Shown piece by piece: positions 31,410 to 41,335 of a DNA stretch of 64,000 nucleotides (the first letter of the stretch is position 1; each line of letters starts with the position of its first letter). Position numbers and translations under genes: made by a program. Source of the DNA: Candidatus Zhuqueibacterota bacterium (GTDB taxonomy: Bacteria > Zhuqueibacterota > Zhuqueibacteria > Oceanimicrobiales > Oceanimicrobiaceae). A model generated the notes under the pieces. It was given only the letters and a program-made list of their open reading frames with translations, was not told where the DNA came from and searched no databases. The stretch is from positions 62,001 through 126,000 of the forward strand of contig JAJDAD010000063.1 in NCBI GenBank assembly GCA_029262055.1, in the 5' to 3' direction.

Positions 31410-34073
31410 ATGAATAAAATTATTCTCATCTGCCTCACCGCTATCTGCTGTTTGAATTCTCTGTTTGCCGGAACCACCGGTAAGATCAGCGGCAGGGTTA
31501 CGGAGGCCGCTTCCGGTGAACCTTTGCCCGGGGTCAACCTGATTCTTGTGGGTACGACAATGGGCGCTGCTTCCGACAGCCGCGGGCGATACGCGATTCT
31601 GAATGTGCCGCCCGGAGAATACGTGCTGCGCAGCAGCATTATCGGTTACAAGATTGTCGAAGTTACCGAAGTGCTGGTTCGTATAGATTTAACGACGGCG
31701 GTCGATTTTGAAATGACCGACACCGTTCTTGAAACAGGCGAGACGGTAACCGTGGTCGCTGAACGGCCGTTGGTGCAAAGGGATATCACCTCAGGCCTGG
31801 CCGTGGTCAATCAGGATGAGATCTCGAGTCTGCCTGTACAAGAGCTGGCGGAGGTTCTGTCTCTGCAGGCAGGAATAACCGAGGATGCCGGCGGCAATCT
31901 CCACTTTCGTGGTGGTCGCGCCGGTGAAGTCGCGTTCCTGGTCGATGGCATCTCTATCACAGATCCTTTTGACCGGGCTGCCGCACTTCAGGTAGAAAAC
32001 AATAGCGTGCAGGAGCTGGTCGCTGTTTCGGGAACATTCAACGCAGAATATGGACAGGCTCTTTCGGGCATTGTTGACATTGCGACCCGGGAAGGCGGAT
32101 CGCGACTCACTGGTCAGTTAAATGCTTATACAGGCGACTATGTCAGCACGAACGATGATGTTTTCTTTGAAATAGACGATGTCGAGCCGGCGGCTGTGCG
32201 AAATCTTCAGGGAACACTGAGTGGACCTGTTCCCTTGCTTGGGGAAAAGCTCACGTTTTTTGCCACCGGACGGTATTTCCGCAACGACGGTTGGTTGTTT
32301 GGCCAAAGGCGGTTTCTGCCCAGCGATTCCTCCAGTTTTTCGGCGCCTAATCCGGCAGATTGGGTCATCGTTGAGAGCGGAGACGGCGCGATCGTTCCAA
32401 TGAATCGCAGACGGAAATATTCGTGGCATGGCAAGCTCAGCTACAGATTTACGCCGAATCTCAAGCTTGCTTACACCTTGCTTGGAGAGGATGTCGATTC
32501 TCAGAACTACAATCATGTGTTTAAGCTGAACCCCGAGGGAAGTCTTAAGAAGTTCGAAAACAATCAAACCCATATCGGTTCATTTACCCACTCCTTGTCG
32601 TCAAAATCGTTTTACACTTTGCGTGGGTCTTTTTTTAAAAAGGAGTTTCGCCGGTTCGTGTTTGAGGATCCAACGGATGGTCGTTATGTCAATCCTCAGT
32701 TGCTCCGCCGCATCGGTAGCAGTTTCCACAGCGGCGGCATTCTCATGGATCATTTTACCCGGGAAACCAAAACGTGGAACGGCAAGTTCGATTTTACCAG
32801 CCAGGTGCATTCTGACCACCAAGTCAAACTCGGCGCCGAATTCCGATCCCATGAGTTAGAGGTCTCGGATATCAGAATTCGATTTGATCGCGATAGCAAT
32901 TTTATGCCGGTTGTCGACCCGGTCACAACGTTCAATAATAATCACTATGTGAACAAGCCAAAGGAGTTTGCGGTTTACGCGCAGGACAAAGTCGAATGGC
33001 GGGACATGATTATCAATTTCGGTTTACGATTTGACTTGTTTGATCCTAACGGTGTTGTTCCAGTTGAGTTGCGCGACCCTGAAAACTCCGAGAAGGTCTC
33101 AGCCAGCACAAAAAAACAACTCAGCCCACGCATCGGTGTGGCGTATCCGATTACTGATCGCGGTGTAATACATGCCTCCTACGGCCACTTCTTTCAGTTG
33201 CCGGCTTTCGACTTTCTTTATCAGAATTCCGAGTTTGAAGTTTTTCCTGGTGGCTTATCTGCCAGCAGGCTTGGCAGTGCCGACTTTGAGAACAAGATTG
33301 GAAATGCCAACCTTGAGCCGGAGCGGACGGTAGCCTACGAGATCGGTTTGAGGCAGCAGCTCGGCGAGGAGCTTGCCGTGGATGTTACGGGATACTTCAA
33401 GGATATCCGAAATTTGCTCGGTACCGAAATCAATGAACTGTTCACGCTAGGCGACAAATATGCGCGATTCATCAACCGCGACTTCGGTAACGTACGGGGC
33501 ATTACGATAACCGTAAACAATCGGGCCACCAGCTTGCTCAATTTTTCTGCCGATTATACTTTTCAAATCGCTGAGGGCAATGCGTCTGATCCGGCCTCAG
33601 TCTTTCTGGATAATCAAACAGACCCACCGGTTGAAACCGAGAAAAAGGTGATTCCGCTTGACTGGGATCGCCCCCACACATTGAATGTGCAGTTGGGTTT
33701 GCGGAGACGAAACGCATGGAACATCAATTTTCTGTTTAAGTTGTGGAGTGGGTTGCCCTACACCCCTTCAGCGCAAGGGACGCGTCTATTGCCGTTCGAA
33801 AACAGCTCGCGCAGACCGAGTCAGATCACTCTTGATTTCAGAGCTGCCCGTACTGTCAATCTATTGGGAATGAAATACAGATACTATCTGAATGTCGATA
33901 ACCTTCTCGATCGAAAGAATGAGATTATTGTGTTTGCGGATACTGGCCGGGCCGGCTCCACGCTTACCCGAAACCCCGCAAGAGGTCCGAATACGGTTGA
34001 TGAGTTTTTAACGCGTCCTGATTTTTATGCGCCGCCGCGTCAGGTGACGGCGGGGCTTGAGATAATCTTTTAA
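31410..34073 (+). CDS. TonB-dependent outer-membrane receptor, CarboxypepD_reg-like + plug + barrel
   Basis: The ATG at 31410 gives a proper signal peptide (MNKIILICLTAICCLNSLFAG); the frame opens slightly earlier at a TTG. The N-terminal beta-sandwich (GKISGRVTEAASGEPLPGVNL) is the carboxypeptidase-regulatory-like domain typical of FCB receptors. The plug domain follows (VQELAEVLSLQAGI, FRGGRAGEVAFLVDGISITDPF). The rest alternates amphipathic strands and ends with an aromatic residue (LEIIF), as outer-membrane barrels do. About 890 residues. It should import a nutrient, probably an oligosaccharide from context. No SusD gene follows; the next gene, two bases downstream, encodes the large surface protein. 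Confidence 0.9.
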   Translation: MNKIILICLTAICCLNSLFAGTTGKISGRVTEAASGEPLPGVNLILVGTTMGAASDSRGRYAILNVPPGEYVLRSSIIGYKIVEVTEVLVRIDLTTAVDFEMTDTVLETGETVTVVAERPLVQRDITSGLAVVNQDEISSLPVQELAEVLSLQAGITEDAGGNLHFRGGRAGEVAFLVDGISITDPFDRAAALQVENNSVQELVAVSGTFNAEYGQALSGIVDIATREGGSRLTGQLNAYTGDYVSTNDDVFFEIDDVEPAAVRNLQGTLSGPVPLLGEKLTFFATGRYFRNDGWLFGQRRFLPSDSSSFSAPNPADWVIVESGDGAIVPMNRRRKYSWHGKLSYRFTPNLKLAYTLLGEDVDSQNYNHVFKLNPEGSLKKFENNQTHIGSFTHSLSSKSFYTLRGSFFKKEFRRFVFEDPTDGRYVNPQLLRRIGSSFHSGGILMDHFTRETKTWNGKFDFTSQVHSDHQVKLGAEFRSHELEVSDIRIRFDRDSNFMPVVDPVTTFNNNHYVNKPKEFAVYAQDKVEWRDMIINFGLRFDLFDPNGVVPVELRDPENSEKVSASTKKQLSPRIGVAYPITDRGVIHASYGHFFQLPAFDFLYQNSEFEVFPGGLSASRLGSADFENKIGNANLEPERTVAYEIGLRQQLGEELAVDVTGYFKDIRNLLGTEINELFTLGDKYARFINRDFGNVRGITITVNNRATSLLNFSADYTFQIAEGNASDPASVFLDNQTDPPVETEKKVIPLDWDRPHTLNVQLGLRRRNAWNINFLFKLWSGLPYTPSAQGTRLLPFENSSRRPSQITLDFRAARTVNLLGMKYRYYLNVDNLLDRKNEIIVFADTGRAGSTLTRNPARGPNTVDEFLTRPDFYAPPRQVTAGLEIIF

Positions 34074-34075
34074 CC

Positions 34076-37000
34076 ATGGATGCTCTCAAAACGAATATGA
34101 TGGTTCGGAATCTGACTTCTATTCTAATCGCTTTTTTGTTGCTATCCCTTGCCGGGATTGCCCGGTCGCAGGCGACTTTTGTAGATACTTCCAAAGCGGA
34201 CAGAACCTGGCGCAAGAAAGGGATACACAACGGCAATCTTCTTCGCACGCTCTTTTTCAACTGGGGTGAAGTTGCTCGCTGGCCGGATCAGCCTTCAGTA
34301 GAGTGGCCCAAAGGCAGTGGTAACTCTTACGTCGATGGTGTAACCGTCCTGGTGGGCGCGGAGGTGGTCGAGGGTAACTTGGATACGCTTCACATTGTAG
34401 AGGCTGGGTTTCGTGAGCTGATGGAGATTTCTCCCGACGGCATTGAATACGGGTGGCAGCCCTTACCCCGATACGTAGATTTTGATCAAGATTCCCCTGC
34501 GATGAGCGACAGGCCAGAGAGTTGGCCCAAAACCTGGCCGGATAAGCCCGCGAGCTTCGATGGTATCTGGAACGGTTTCTTTGGTGCGAAGACCTCGGCG
34601 GACCAGGAGAGCTTCTTCGTCTTTGACGACGCGCTTGACAAACGGTTTGCTTACCAGCCGAGTCCGGTTTCGGATCCGCTTCGTGGCGGTCTCGGGATGC
34701 AGGTTCGTACGCGGGGTTTGCAGTGGGCGCACGTTCTGGCCGAAGACGTCCTTTTCTGGCTTTACGATGTGACCAATGTTGGCGAGAAGGGCTACCGGGA
34801 TGTATTTTTCGGAATGTACATTGACAGTGGCGTGGGCGGCACGGATGACTCTTTGGATGATAATGGGTTTTATGATACCGTCATCGATATTGCGTACGCC
34901 TGGGATAATGATGCAACTGGAGATATTGGTTTCGTTGGCGCTCCAGGCTACGTCGGTTATGCGTTTCTGGAGAGTCCCGGAAATCCTTTTGACGGAATCG
35001 ACAATGACCTGGATGGCCTGATTGATGAACGCCGCGATGACGGCATTGATAACGACGGCGACTGGCGTTCTTTCCTGGATCAGAATCAGAATGGTCAGTG
35101 GGACGAGGGCGAGCCGGTTTTTGACGACGTCGGGCAAGACGGCCTTGGCCCGCTGGACAGAGGATACCAGGGGAGAGATTTGGGAGAGTCTGACGGCCAA
35201 CCAACGGCGGGTGAGCCAAATTTTGATGCGACCGACCTGGGTGAATCCGACCAGATCGGCCTGACGGCAGTGGATCTCATTGTGGCAGGACTGAGCGGGG
35301 ATGTAACGTTCGAGACAGTAGGGCAGGAAGACCTTTGGAGCCGCATGGCCTCAGGTTTTTTGGACACGGAGCAAAATCTGAATACGAACGCGGGATTGAT
35401 CTACTCTTCAGGTGCATTTCCCATGCCGGTCGGACATACGGAACGCTTTTCCATGGCCCTGCTTGTTGGAGAAGATTTGGACGATTTGTTTCGCAACAAG
35501 AACACCGTGCAATTGGTTTTTGATGCGAATTACAATTTCGCCAGACCACCCGACAAACCCAACCTGAACGTGGTTCCCGGGGACAAAAAGGTTACCCTGT
35601 ATTGGGATCGGGTTGCAGAGGATTCGAGGGATATTTTTCTGGCCGATTCTCTTGGAAATGGGCGGAAGGATTTTGAAGGGTATCGGGTTTACCGTGCAAC
35701 CGATCCCAATTTTTTGGAAAACCGAACAATAACGGATGCCTTTGGTAACCCAATTTTTCGTAAGCCTATCGCTCAATTTGATCTTGTCAATGACCTGAAA
35801 GGCCCTCACCCGATTGGTGTGAATGGCGCCCAGTTCAACATGGGGACGAATTCCGGGTTGCAGCATGTGTTTGTCGATACCCCGCTAGTCAACGGACAAA
35901 CTTATTATTATGCGTTGGTTTCCTATGACCAGGGGGACGTGAGCATCGGCTTGGCTCCGAGTGAGTCGCCAAGCGTTATCGAAGCCGACATTGCCGGAAA
36001 TGTCAGAACCGATATCAACACTGCAATCGTGATACCCGACGCGCCAGCCGCAGGTTTTCGTCCTCCTGAAGTCCAGGGAGGTGGCGTGCTGCATCAAGCC
36101 GGCCCAGGCACCGGGCGGGTAGAAATTGAATTCTTCGACCATACCCTTATCAAGGATGGCCAGCGCTACCAAATCGCGTTTGAATCTGCAACCTTCCAAC
36201 AGGAGACGCAATCCTACTCGGTATTCGACCTTAACCGCAATCCACCAAGCCTGGTTGTGGAGAATAGTCCATTCGTGGGCTACGACGAGTTCGGTCGCCC
36301 GGAAGAGGGGCCGCTTTTTGATGGCATGCGAGTACAAGTGCTTAACGACACCACGGCCTATGATAGTCTGAATTCAGGTTGGCTTCCGGGCTCTGAAAGC
36401 AACTTGACAGTCTCGGGCGGCAAAAGTTCAGAAGGAATTCCCAATCGCAGAACAATTTTCCCGGCTGACTACGAAATCAGGTTCTTCGATACATTCGTAG
36501 ATACGTCTTCAGAGTTTGGTCTCCGGCCACAACCTACGAAATTTGAGGTGTGGAATGTCACTGACGATTTGAAAGTCGATTTCTTCTTTTTTGATTTGGA
36601 TAGGGATTCAACCTTGACTCACGGTGACAAAATTGTTCCTCTGTACTATCTGTTCGGTGATTCCGTTGCAAATAGCGGTGGCCGGCGGGATTATCGCATG
36701 GCCTGGGAAGCAGAATTCTTGGCGCCGGTTTCAGGCGATACCATTCTGCCGCAGTCAGACGATATTTATTTGATGAGCTCTACAAAGCCTTTCCGCACCG
36801 GGGATGTTTTCGAATATGAGACGCGTTCTGCGCACGTTGATAATATTGCCGCTGAACAAGAGATGGACCGTATAGCCGTGGTCCCCAATCCGTATCTTGG
36901 CGCAGCTTCCTGGGAACCGGCAAACCGGTTTCGTTCAGGCAGAGGGGAGCGCAAGATTGATTTCATACATCTCCCGGCGCTATGTACCATACGGGTTTAC

Positions 37001-37177
37001 ACCATGAGCGGTGTTCTGGTGCAAACCCTGGAACATAGCAGTACCGCGGATGATGGTTCCGAATCCTGGAATCTCATATCCAAGGATGGCATGGATATCG
37101 CGTACGGCGTTTATTTTTACCACGTGGAGGCACCCGGGGTTGGCGAGACAATCAAGAAATTCGCGATTGTGAAGTGA
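34076..37177 (+). CDS. Large secreted surface protein with Asp-rich calcium-loop-like repeats
   Basis: 1033 residues, start two bases after the receptor stop. A signal peptide ends near GIARSQ. Residues ~300-400 contain repeated DGIDNDLDGLIDE, DGIDNDGDW and DQNQNGQWDEGEP motifs, like thrombospondin type 3 or EF-hand calcium loops. A fibronectin-III-like stretch (~500-640, with a YRVYRATDPNF strand) and a C-terminal module (VVPNPYLG ... YGVYFYHVE ... KKFAIVK) follow, the latter resembling the FlgD/T9SS tail. No enzyme motif is visible. Its position directly after the receptor is where SusD would be in Bacteroidetes, so I infer a ligand-binding or receptor-partner role. The PorV-like gene overlaps its stop (GTGA). 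Confidence 0.72.
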   Translation: MDALKTNMMVRNLTSILIAFLLLSLAGIARSQATFVDTSKADRTWRKKGIHNGNLLRTLFFNWGEVARWPDQPSVEWPKGSGNSYVDGVTVLVGAEVVEGNLDTLHIVEAGFRELMEISPDGIEYGWQPLPRYVDFDQDSPAMSDRPESWPKTWPDKPASFDGIWNGFFGAKTSADQESFFVFDDALDKRFAYQPSPVSDPLRGGLGMQVRTRGLQWAHVLAEDVLFWLYDVTNVGEKGYRDVFFGMYIDSGVGGTDDSLDDNGFYDTVIDIAYAWDNDATGDIGFVGAPGYVGYAFLESPGNPFDGIDNDLDGLIDERRDDGIDNDGDWRSFLDQNQNGQWDEGEPVFDDVGQDGLGPLDRGYQGRDLGESDGQPTAGEPNFDATDLGESDQIGLTAVDLIVAGLSGDVTFETVGQEDLWSRMASGFLDTEQNLNTNAGLIYSSGAFPMPVGHTERFSMALLVGEDLDDLFRNKNTVQLVFDANYNFARPPDKPNLNVVPGDKKVTLYWDRVAEDSRDIFLADSLGNGRKDFEGYRVYRATDPNFLENRTITDAFGNPIFRKPIAQFDLVNDLKGPHPIGVNGAQFNMGTNSGLQHVFVDTPLVNGQTYYYALVSYDQGDVSIGLAPSESPSVIEADIAGNVRTDINTAIVIPDAPAAGFRPPEVQGGGVLHQAGPGTGRVEIEFFDHTLIKDGQRYQIAFESATFQQETQSYSVFDLNRNPPSLVVENSPFVGYDEFGRPEEGPLFDGMRVQVLNDTTAYDSLNSGWLPGSESNLTVSGGKSSEGIPNRRTIFPADYEIRFFDTFVDTSSEFGLRPQPTKFEVWNVTDDLKVDFFFFDLDRDSTLTHGDKIVPLYYLFGDSVANSGGRRDYRMAWEAEFLAPVSGDTILPQSDDIYLMSSTKPFRTGDVFEYETRSAHVDNIAAEQEMDRIAVVPNPYLGAASWEPANRFRSGRGERKIDFIHLPALCTIRVYTMSGVLVQTLEHSSTADDGSESWNLISKDGMDIAYGVYFYHVEAPGVGETIKKFAIVK

Positions 37178-38226
37178 CTGGCACAGGCTTAAAAGTGAAC
37201 CGGATCATGATGAATAGAATAATCTTTGCAATCATCTTAATACTCCCTGCAGCGGGGTTTAGTCAGTTTGTTAGCGACGTGTCCAAAGCCGGGACGACTG
37301 CTGCAGCATTCTTGGAAGTGGGTGTCGGATCCCGGGCGGTCGGCCTGGGTGAAGCGTATGTTGCTATCGCCAATGATGTGTCGGCCGTTTACTGGAATCC
37401 TGCTGGCTTGGCACAGCTTGGCAAGAGAGAGCTCGGCCTGAATCATATCGAGTGGTTCGCAGATGTGACGATTGACCACGCCTCACTCGCGTTCCCGATT
37501 AAAGGATTCGGCACCTTGGCGTTCGGCCTAACCATGCTGAATATGGGAGACCAGGACGTTCGAACTGTCGAAGAGCCGGACGGCACCGGCGAACGCTTTG
37601 GCGCTAATGACATTGCTGCCGGGATTTCATACGCCCGTAGCTTAACGGATCGCTTTGCTATTGGCGGGACGATCAAGTTTGTCAGACAAACGATTTTCAA
37701 TATGCACGCCAATGGTGTTGCGCTGGACGTCGGCACCATGTTTACCACGCCGCTGAAAGGGCTGCGTTTGGGCATGAGCATCACGAATTTTGGTACAAAA
37801 ATGCGGATGCGCGGCGACGATACCGTCGTTTTTGTGGATATCGCTCCGGACAATTTTGGCAGCAACAACCGGATCGTGAGCCGTCTTGATTTAGAATCGT
37901 GGTCTCTTCCACTTAATTTTAGAGCAGGGCTCGCCTACGAAATCAAGCAGACACGCGGCAGCAAACTCACATTAGCGCTTGAGGGACTGCATCCAAATAA
38001 TAACACCGAAAGCGTGAATGTCGGCGGTGAGTACCTGTTTCAGGGATTTTTTGCTGTCCGGGCTGGATATCGCTCTCTCTTCATCCGCGATGGAGAAGGT
38101 GGACTCTCTTTGGGAGCCGGCCTGACCACTAAGATCAATAACATGCACTTGCAGTTTGACTACAGCTACTCTGACCATAATCGTCTACAGAGCGCGCAAC
38201 GTTTTTCAATCGGACTTATCTTCTAA
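37174..38226 (+). CDS. PorV/PorQ-family outer-membrane beta-barrel protein
   Basis: The GTG at 37174 overlaps the previous stop; the ATG at 37207 (MMNRIIFAIILILPAAGFSQ) starts the signal peptide and may be the real start. The hallmark is the early GSRAVGLGEAYVAIANDVSAVYWNPAGLAQL block shared by PorV/PorQ and FadL-like UPF0164 proteins. The remainder is a predicted barrel ending in LIF. PorV is the shuttle of type IX secretion that carries cargo to the attachment complex. The other T9SS genes are not in this window. It may serve the surface protein encoded just upstream. Confidence 0.85.
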   Translation: MTGTGLKVNRIMMNRIIFAIILILPAAGFSQFVSDVSKAGTTAAAFLEVGVGSRAVGLGEAYVAIANDVSAVYWNPAGLAQLGKRELGLNHIEWFADVTIDHASLAFPIKGFGTLAFGLTMLNMGDQDVRTVEEPDGTGERFGANDIAAGISYARSLTDRFAIGGTIKFVRQTIFNMHANGVALDVGTMFTTPLKGLRLGMSITNFGTKMRMRGDDTVVFVDIAPDNFGSNNRIVSRLDLESWSLPLNFRAGLAYEIKQTRGSKLTLALEGLHPNNNTESVNVGGEYLFQGFFAVRAGYRSLFIRDGEGGLSLGAGLTTKINNMHLQFDYSYSDHNRLQSAQRFSIGLIF

Positions 38227-38229
38227 GCG

Positions 38230-40056
38230 ATGAAATTACTGACACTCGATTGGTCGATCATTATTGGCTATCTGGCAACATCGCTGTTGATTGGGCTTTA
38301 TTTCTCCAAGCGAGCCGGAAGCAACCTTGTCGAATATTTCGTGGCAGGGCGGAAGCTGAGCTGGTGGGTCGCCGGTACTTCTATCGTGGCAACATCGTTT
38401 GCGGCCGATACGCCTCTGGCGATTGCCCGCATTGTGCGCACCCAAGGGTTGCAAGGCAATTGGTTTTGGTGGAGTGGTTTGATGGGTTTCGTATTGTGCA
38501 TGTTTTTTTTCGCAAGAATGTGGCGAAGAGCGAAGCTCCTCACGGATGCTGAATTTCTCGAGTTGCGCTATGAAGGAAAACCGGCGGCAACCTTACGTTT
38601 GTTTCATGCGGTCTACCGGTCTGTCCTGTTTAACAGCATTACCATGGGGTGGGTCATACTTGGCATGCAGAAGTTGTCGGTTGAAACATTTGGTTGGTCC
38701 AAGCTGACCGCAATTCCCTTGCTGATCGCGGCCTGCCTGGTCTACACTGCTTTGGCCGGTCTCTGGGGCGTCGTGATTACGGACTTATTTCAATTTGTTT
38801 TGGCAATGGTAGGCTCAATTATCCTGACAATCCTGGTACTTGATTATGTTGGAGGTCCTGCACAACTTGCTGAAAAAGTAGTGGCCGCAGCCGCAACAAA
38901 TTCCGCAGGAGCGAATGGGTATGCTGCCGTTGCGGGGCCGGACCGAATTCTGAGCTTCTTCCCTGACTTTTCGGCCGGAGGATTGGCGGTTTTGACATTC
39001 GCGGTCTTCATCGGAGTGCAGTGGTGGGGTGGAGGCGAAGGCGGCGGTTTTTTGGTTCAGAGATTGTTTGCCACCAGGGACGAACGCCATGCGGTGCTGG
39101 CGTTGCTTTGGTTTAGTGTTGCGCACTTCGTGCTGCGCACCTGGCCCTGGATTGTCGTAGGCCTGGCGTCCGTTATCGTTTTTCCGGACCTTGCAGACCC
39201 TGAATCCGCTTACCCCAAGATGATGGTCAGGTTTTTACCCACGGGACTCCGGGGCCTCATGGTTGCCTCCTTTATTGCCGCCTTCATGTCTACCATAACA
39301 ACGCACCTGAATTGGGGCGCTTCCTATTTGATGAATGACGTGTACAGACGTTTCTTGAGAAAAGACGCATCAGACCGGCACTATGTCATGGTTTCACAGC
39401 TCTTCGTCCTGGCCATGGCGCTGTTGGCGGGTTTTGCAGCGTGGCAGATGAATTCAATCTACAGTGCCTGGTTGTATTTGACTGAAATCATGGCCGGCAC
39501 CATTTTCGTGGTCCTGCTCAGGTGGTACTGGTGGCGCATCAACGCCTGGTCTGAAATTGCAGCTATGATCAGCTCTCTGGTTATCTCCAATTCTTTTCGG
39601 TTAATTAAGCCGCTGGCTGCGCTGTTCGACCAGTTAGCGATGACTTCGTTATCCGGTTTTTTGCACAGCATTGAATTCATTGCCCTGGATCAGTGGTACC
39701 CGGTACGGTATCTGATTATCCTGGCGATCTGTACTGTGGTTTGGTTGGTGGTGACTTACCGCACACAGCCGATTTCTGAAGCGCACCTTATGGCTTATTT
39801 TCGCCGCGTACGGCCGGGGGGGTGGTGGGCACCCATCGCTCGGAAATGTCCCGACGTCAAGCCCTCTGAGGTGGGTTGGCTGGAAATCGGAAGCTGGATA
39901 CTGAGTGTTACGGCCATATTCCTGGCTCTTTTTGGTGTCGGATGGTTGTTTCTGGGGGAGGCCGTTAAGGGGGGAATAGCGATTGGCTGTGCACTGGTTC
40001 TGGGCTACTTTCTGCTACAGAACCTTTCACGAATGAACTGGGGCGAAGTCAACTGA
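38230..40056 (+). CDS. Sodium:solute symporter (SSS family)
   Basis: 608 residues with 13-15 membrane helices. The start at 38230 is three bases after the previous stop. Family markers are YFVAGRKLSWWVAGTSIVATSFAADTPL near the N-terminus and GLMVASFIAAFMSTITTHLNWGASYLMNDVYRRF, the sodium-binding region around helix 8. A long cytoplasmic loop with RRVRPGGWW precedes the last helices. The protein should bring a solute, most likely a disaccharide or monosaccharide given the downstream phosphorylase, across the inner membrane with Na+. Substrate is inferred from context only. Confidence 0.9.
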   Translation: MKLLTLDWSIIIGYLATSLLIGLYFSKRAGSNLVEYFVAGRKLSWWVAGTSIVATSFAADTPLAIARIVRTQGLQGNWFWWSGLMGFVLCMFFFARMWRRAKLLTDAEFLELRYEGKPAATLRLFHAVYRSVLFNSITMGWVILGMQKLSVETFGWSKLTAIPLLIAACLVYTALAGLWGVVITDLFQFVLAMVGSIILTILVLDYVGGPAQLAEKVVAAAATNSAGANGYAAVAGPDRILSFFPDFSAGGLAVLTFAVFIGVQWWGGGEGGGFLVQRLFATRDERHAVLALLWFSVAHFVLRTWPWIVVGLASVIVFPDLADPESAYPKMMVRFLPTGLRGLMVASFIAAFMSTITTHLNWGASYLMNDVYRRFLRKDASDRHYVMVSQLFVLAMALLAGFAAWQMNSIYSAWLYLTEIMAGTIFVVLLRWYWWRINAWSEIAAMISSLVISNSFRLIKPLAALFDQLAMTSLSGFLHSIEFIALDQWYPVRYLIILAICTVVWLVVTYRTQPISEAHLMAYFRRVRPGGWWAPIARKCPDVKPSEVGWLEIGSWILSVTAIFLALFGVGWLFLGEAVKGGIAIGCALVLGYFLLQNLSRMNWGEVN

Positions 40057-40076
40057 AAAACTCTGCGAGGAGAGAG

Positions 40077-41282
40077 ATGGGATATATCAAACCTGCTAAT
40101 GCGCAGTTGATTAAGGGGCTAAATCAACAGCTAGTTTTAAATATGATTAAAAAGGAAGGCGCTATTTCAGGCGCTGACCTAGCCAAAATCACTCGCCTGC
40201 AGCCGGCAACAGTATCGAAGATTTTGAAGCACATCAATGATTTGGGGATGATACGGGAGGCAGGAATCGGAGAATCCACAAAGCTTGGCGGTAAACGCCC
40301 AAATCTTTGGCGGCTTAATGCTGACTTTGGTTATGTCATAGGTGTGGAGGTTCTCTCGTTTGAACTGCGCGCCGTACTTCTCGATTTCGAATCAAAAGTT
40401 GTAGCTGAGCACAGCGAGTCCTTACCGAAAAAGATCACCAGTGAGAATATTGCAGATCATATTCACGCGTTAGTCAGGACAGTCTGCAATGCCGGGCGCA
40501 TTGCCATGAAAAATCTCATGGGGGTGGCTCTGGGGGTTAGCGGTATAGTTGATTCGGAAGACGGCGCGATCAAGTTCTCCATCGATCTTGGGTTGCGTGA
40601 GCACCCAATCAGGGATATTTTGGAAAAAAGACTTAACACCCAGGTTGTGGTTGATAACGATGCGAACGCCGCCGCAGTTGGCACGAAGTGGATGGGATGT
40701 GGCCAGGACAAGAGGCATCTCGTCTACCTCATCGTTAACGAGCGCATTACCGGCATAGGTTGCGGCATTATTCTGAACGACGAACTGTTTAGGGGCACAA
40801 CCAATAGTGCGGGTGAGTTGACGTTGTCGTTGCCGGCATTGGATGATTTGCGCCATGATGAAGCAAGTTCCGAGAATGGCAAGCCTGCCACTAGCCTGAC
40901 CATGACAAACTTGATCGCGATGGCACGAGAGGGCGATGACAATGCCCGGCAGACGTTGGTTGATTTGGCCAACGTCTTAGCCGAAGAGGTTGCTCGAATC
41001 CTTGATTTCATAAACCCGGAATTGGTTGTCTTCGGTGGAGATATTGTCGAAGCCGCTGACTTGATCCTGGAACCAATCAGAAGCGAGGTAAAAAAGCTTA
41101 CCCTGGAATTACCGTTCAAAGCTGTGACCATAAAGATGACCGGGTTTGGTCAAAACGCGGTCGCAATCGGCGCGGCATCATTGATATTTAAGCAGGTTTT
41201 CAAAAAGACCCAATCTGCTGCGAGACATGTCTTTGCGATTCCAGGTACAAAGCGGAATAAACCAGTGGGTTTTTCAGACTGA
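40077..41282 (+). CDS. ROK-family transcriptional regulator (NagC/Xyl repressor type)
   Basis: 401 residues with a GAGGAGAGAG ribosome site. An N-terminal winged helix (IKKEGAISGADLAKITRLQPATVSKILKHINDLGM region) precedes a ROK domain with VVDNDANAAAVGTKWMG (the ATP/sugar-binding DxD/N region) and a C-terminal VFGGDIVEAADLI. The usual zinc-binding Cys cluster of ROK sugar kinases (CxCGxxGC) is not evident, consistent with a regulator. It probably senses a sugar released by the pathway and controls the locus. The palindrome at 29771 is a candidate operator. Confidence 0.88.
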   Translation: MGYIKPANAQLIKGLNQQLVLNMIKKEGAISGADLAKITRLQPATVSKILKHINDLGMIREAGIGESTKLGGKRPNLWRLNADFGYVIGVEVLSFELRAVLLDFESKVVAEHSESLPKKITSENIADHIHALVRTVCNAGRIAMKNLMGVALGVSGIVDSEDGAIKFSIDLGLREHPIRDILEKRLNTQVVVDNDANAAAVGTKWMGCGQDKRHLVYLIVNERITGIGCGIILNDELFRGTTNSAGELTLSLPALDDLRHDEASSENGKPATSLTMTNLIAMAREGDDNARQTLVDLANVLAEEVARILDFINPELVVFGGDIVEAADLILEPIRSEVKKLTLELPFKAVTIKMTGFGQNAVAIGAASLIFKQVFKKTQSAARHVFAIPGTKRNKPVGFSD

Positions 41283-41288
41283 TTCAGT

Positions 41289-41328
41289 AAAAAAAGCCTG
41301 TCACAATGCGGCCACATTGCGACAGGCT
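41289..41328 (-). terminator. Strong intrinsic terminator for minus-strand transcription, just after the ROK gene
   Basis: AGCCTGTC (41295-41302) and GACAGGCT (41321-41328) form the base of a 15-position stem with a GGCC loop. The two mismatches on the plus strand are A-C pairs, which become G-U pairs on the minus strand, so only the minus-strand RNA pairs fully. On that strand the stem runs into seven T (41295-41289). The plus strand has no T-run after the stem. It therefore terminates a transcript coming from the right. Confidence 0.7.
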
Positions 41329-41335
41329 AACACAA

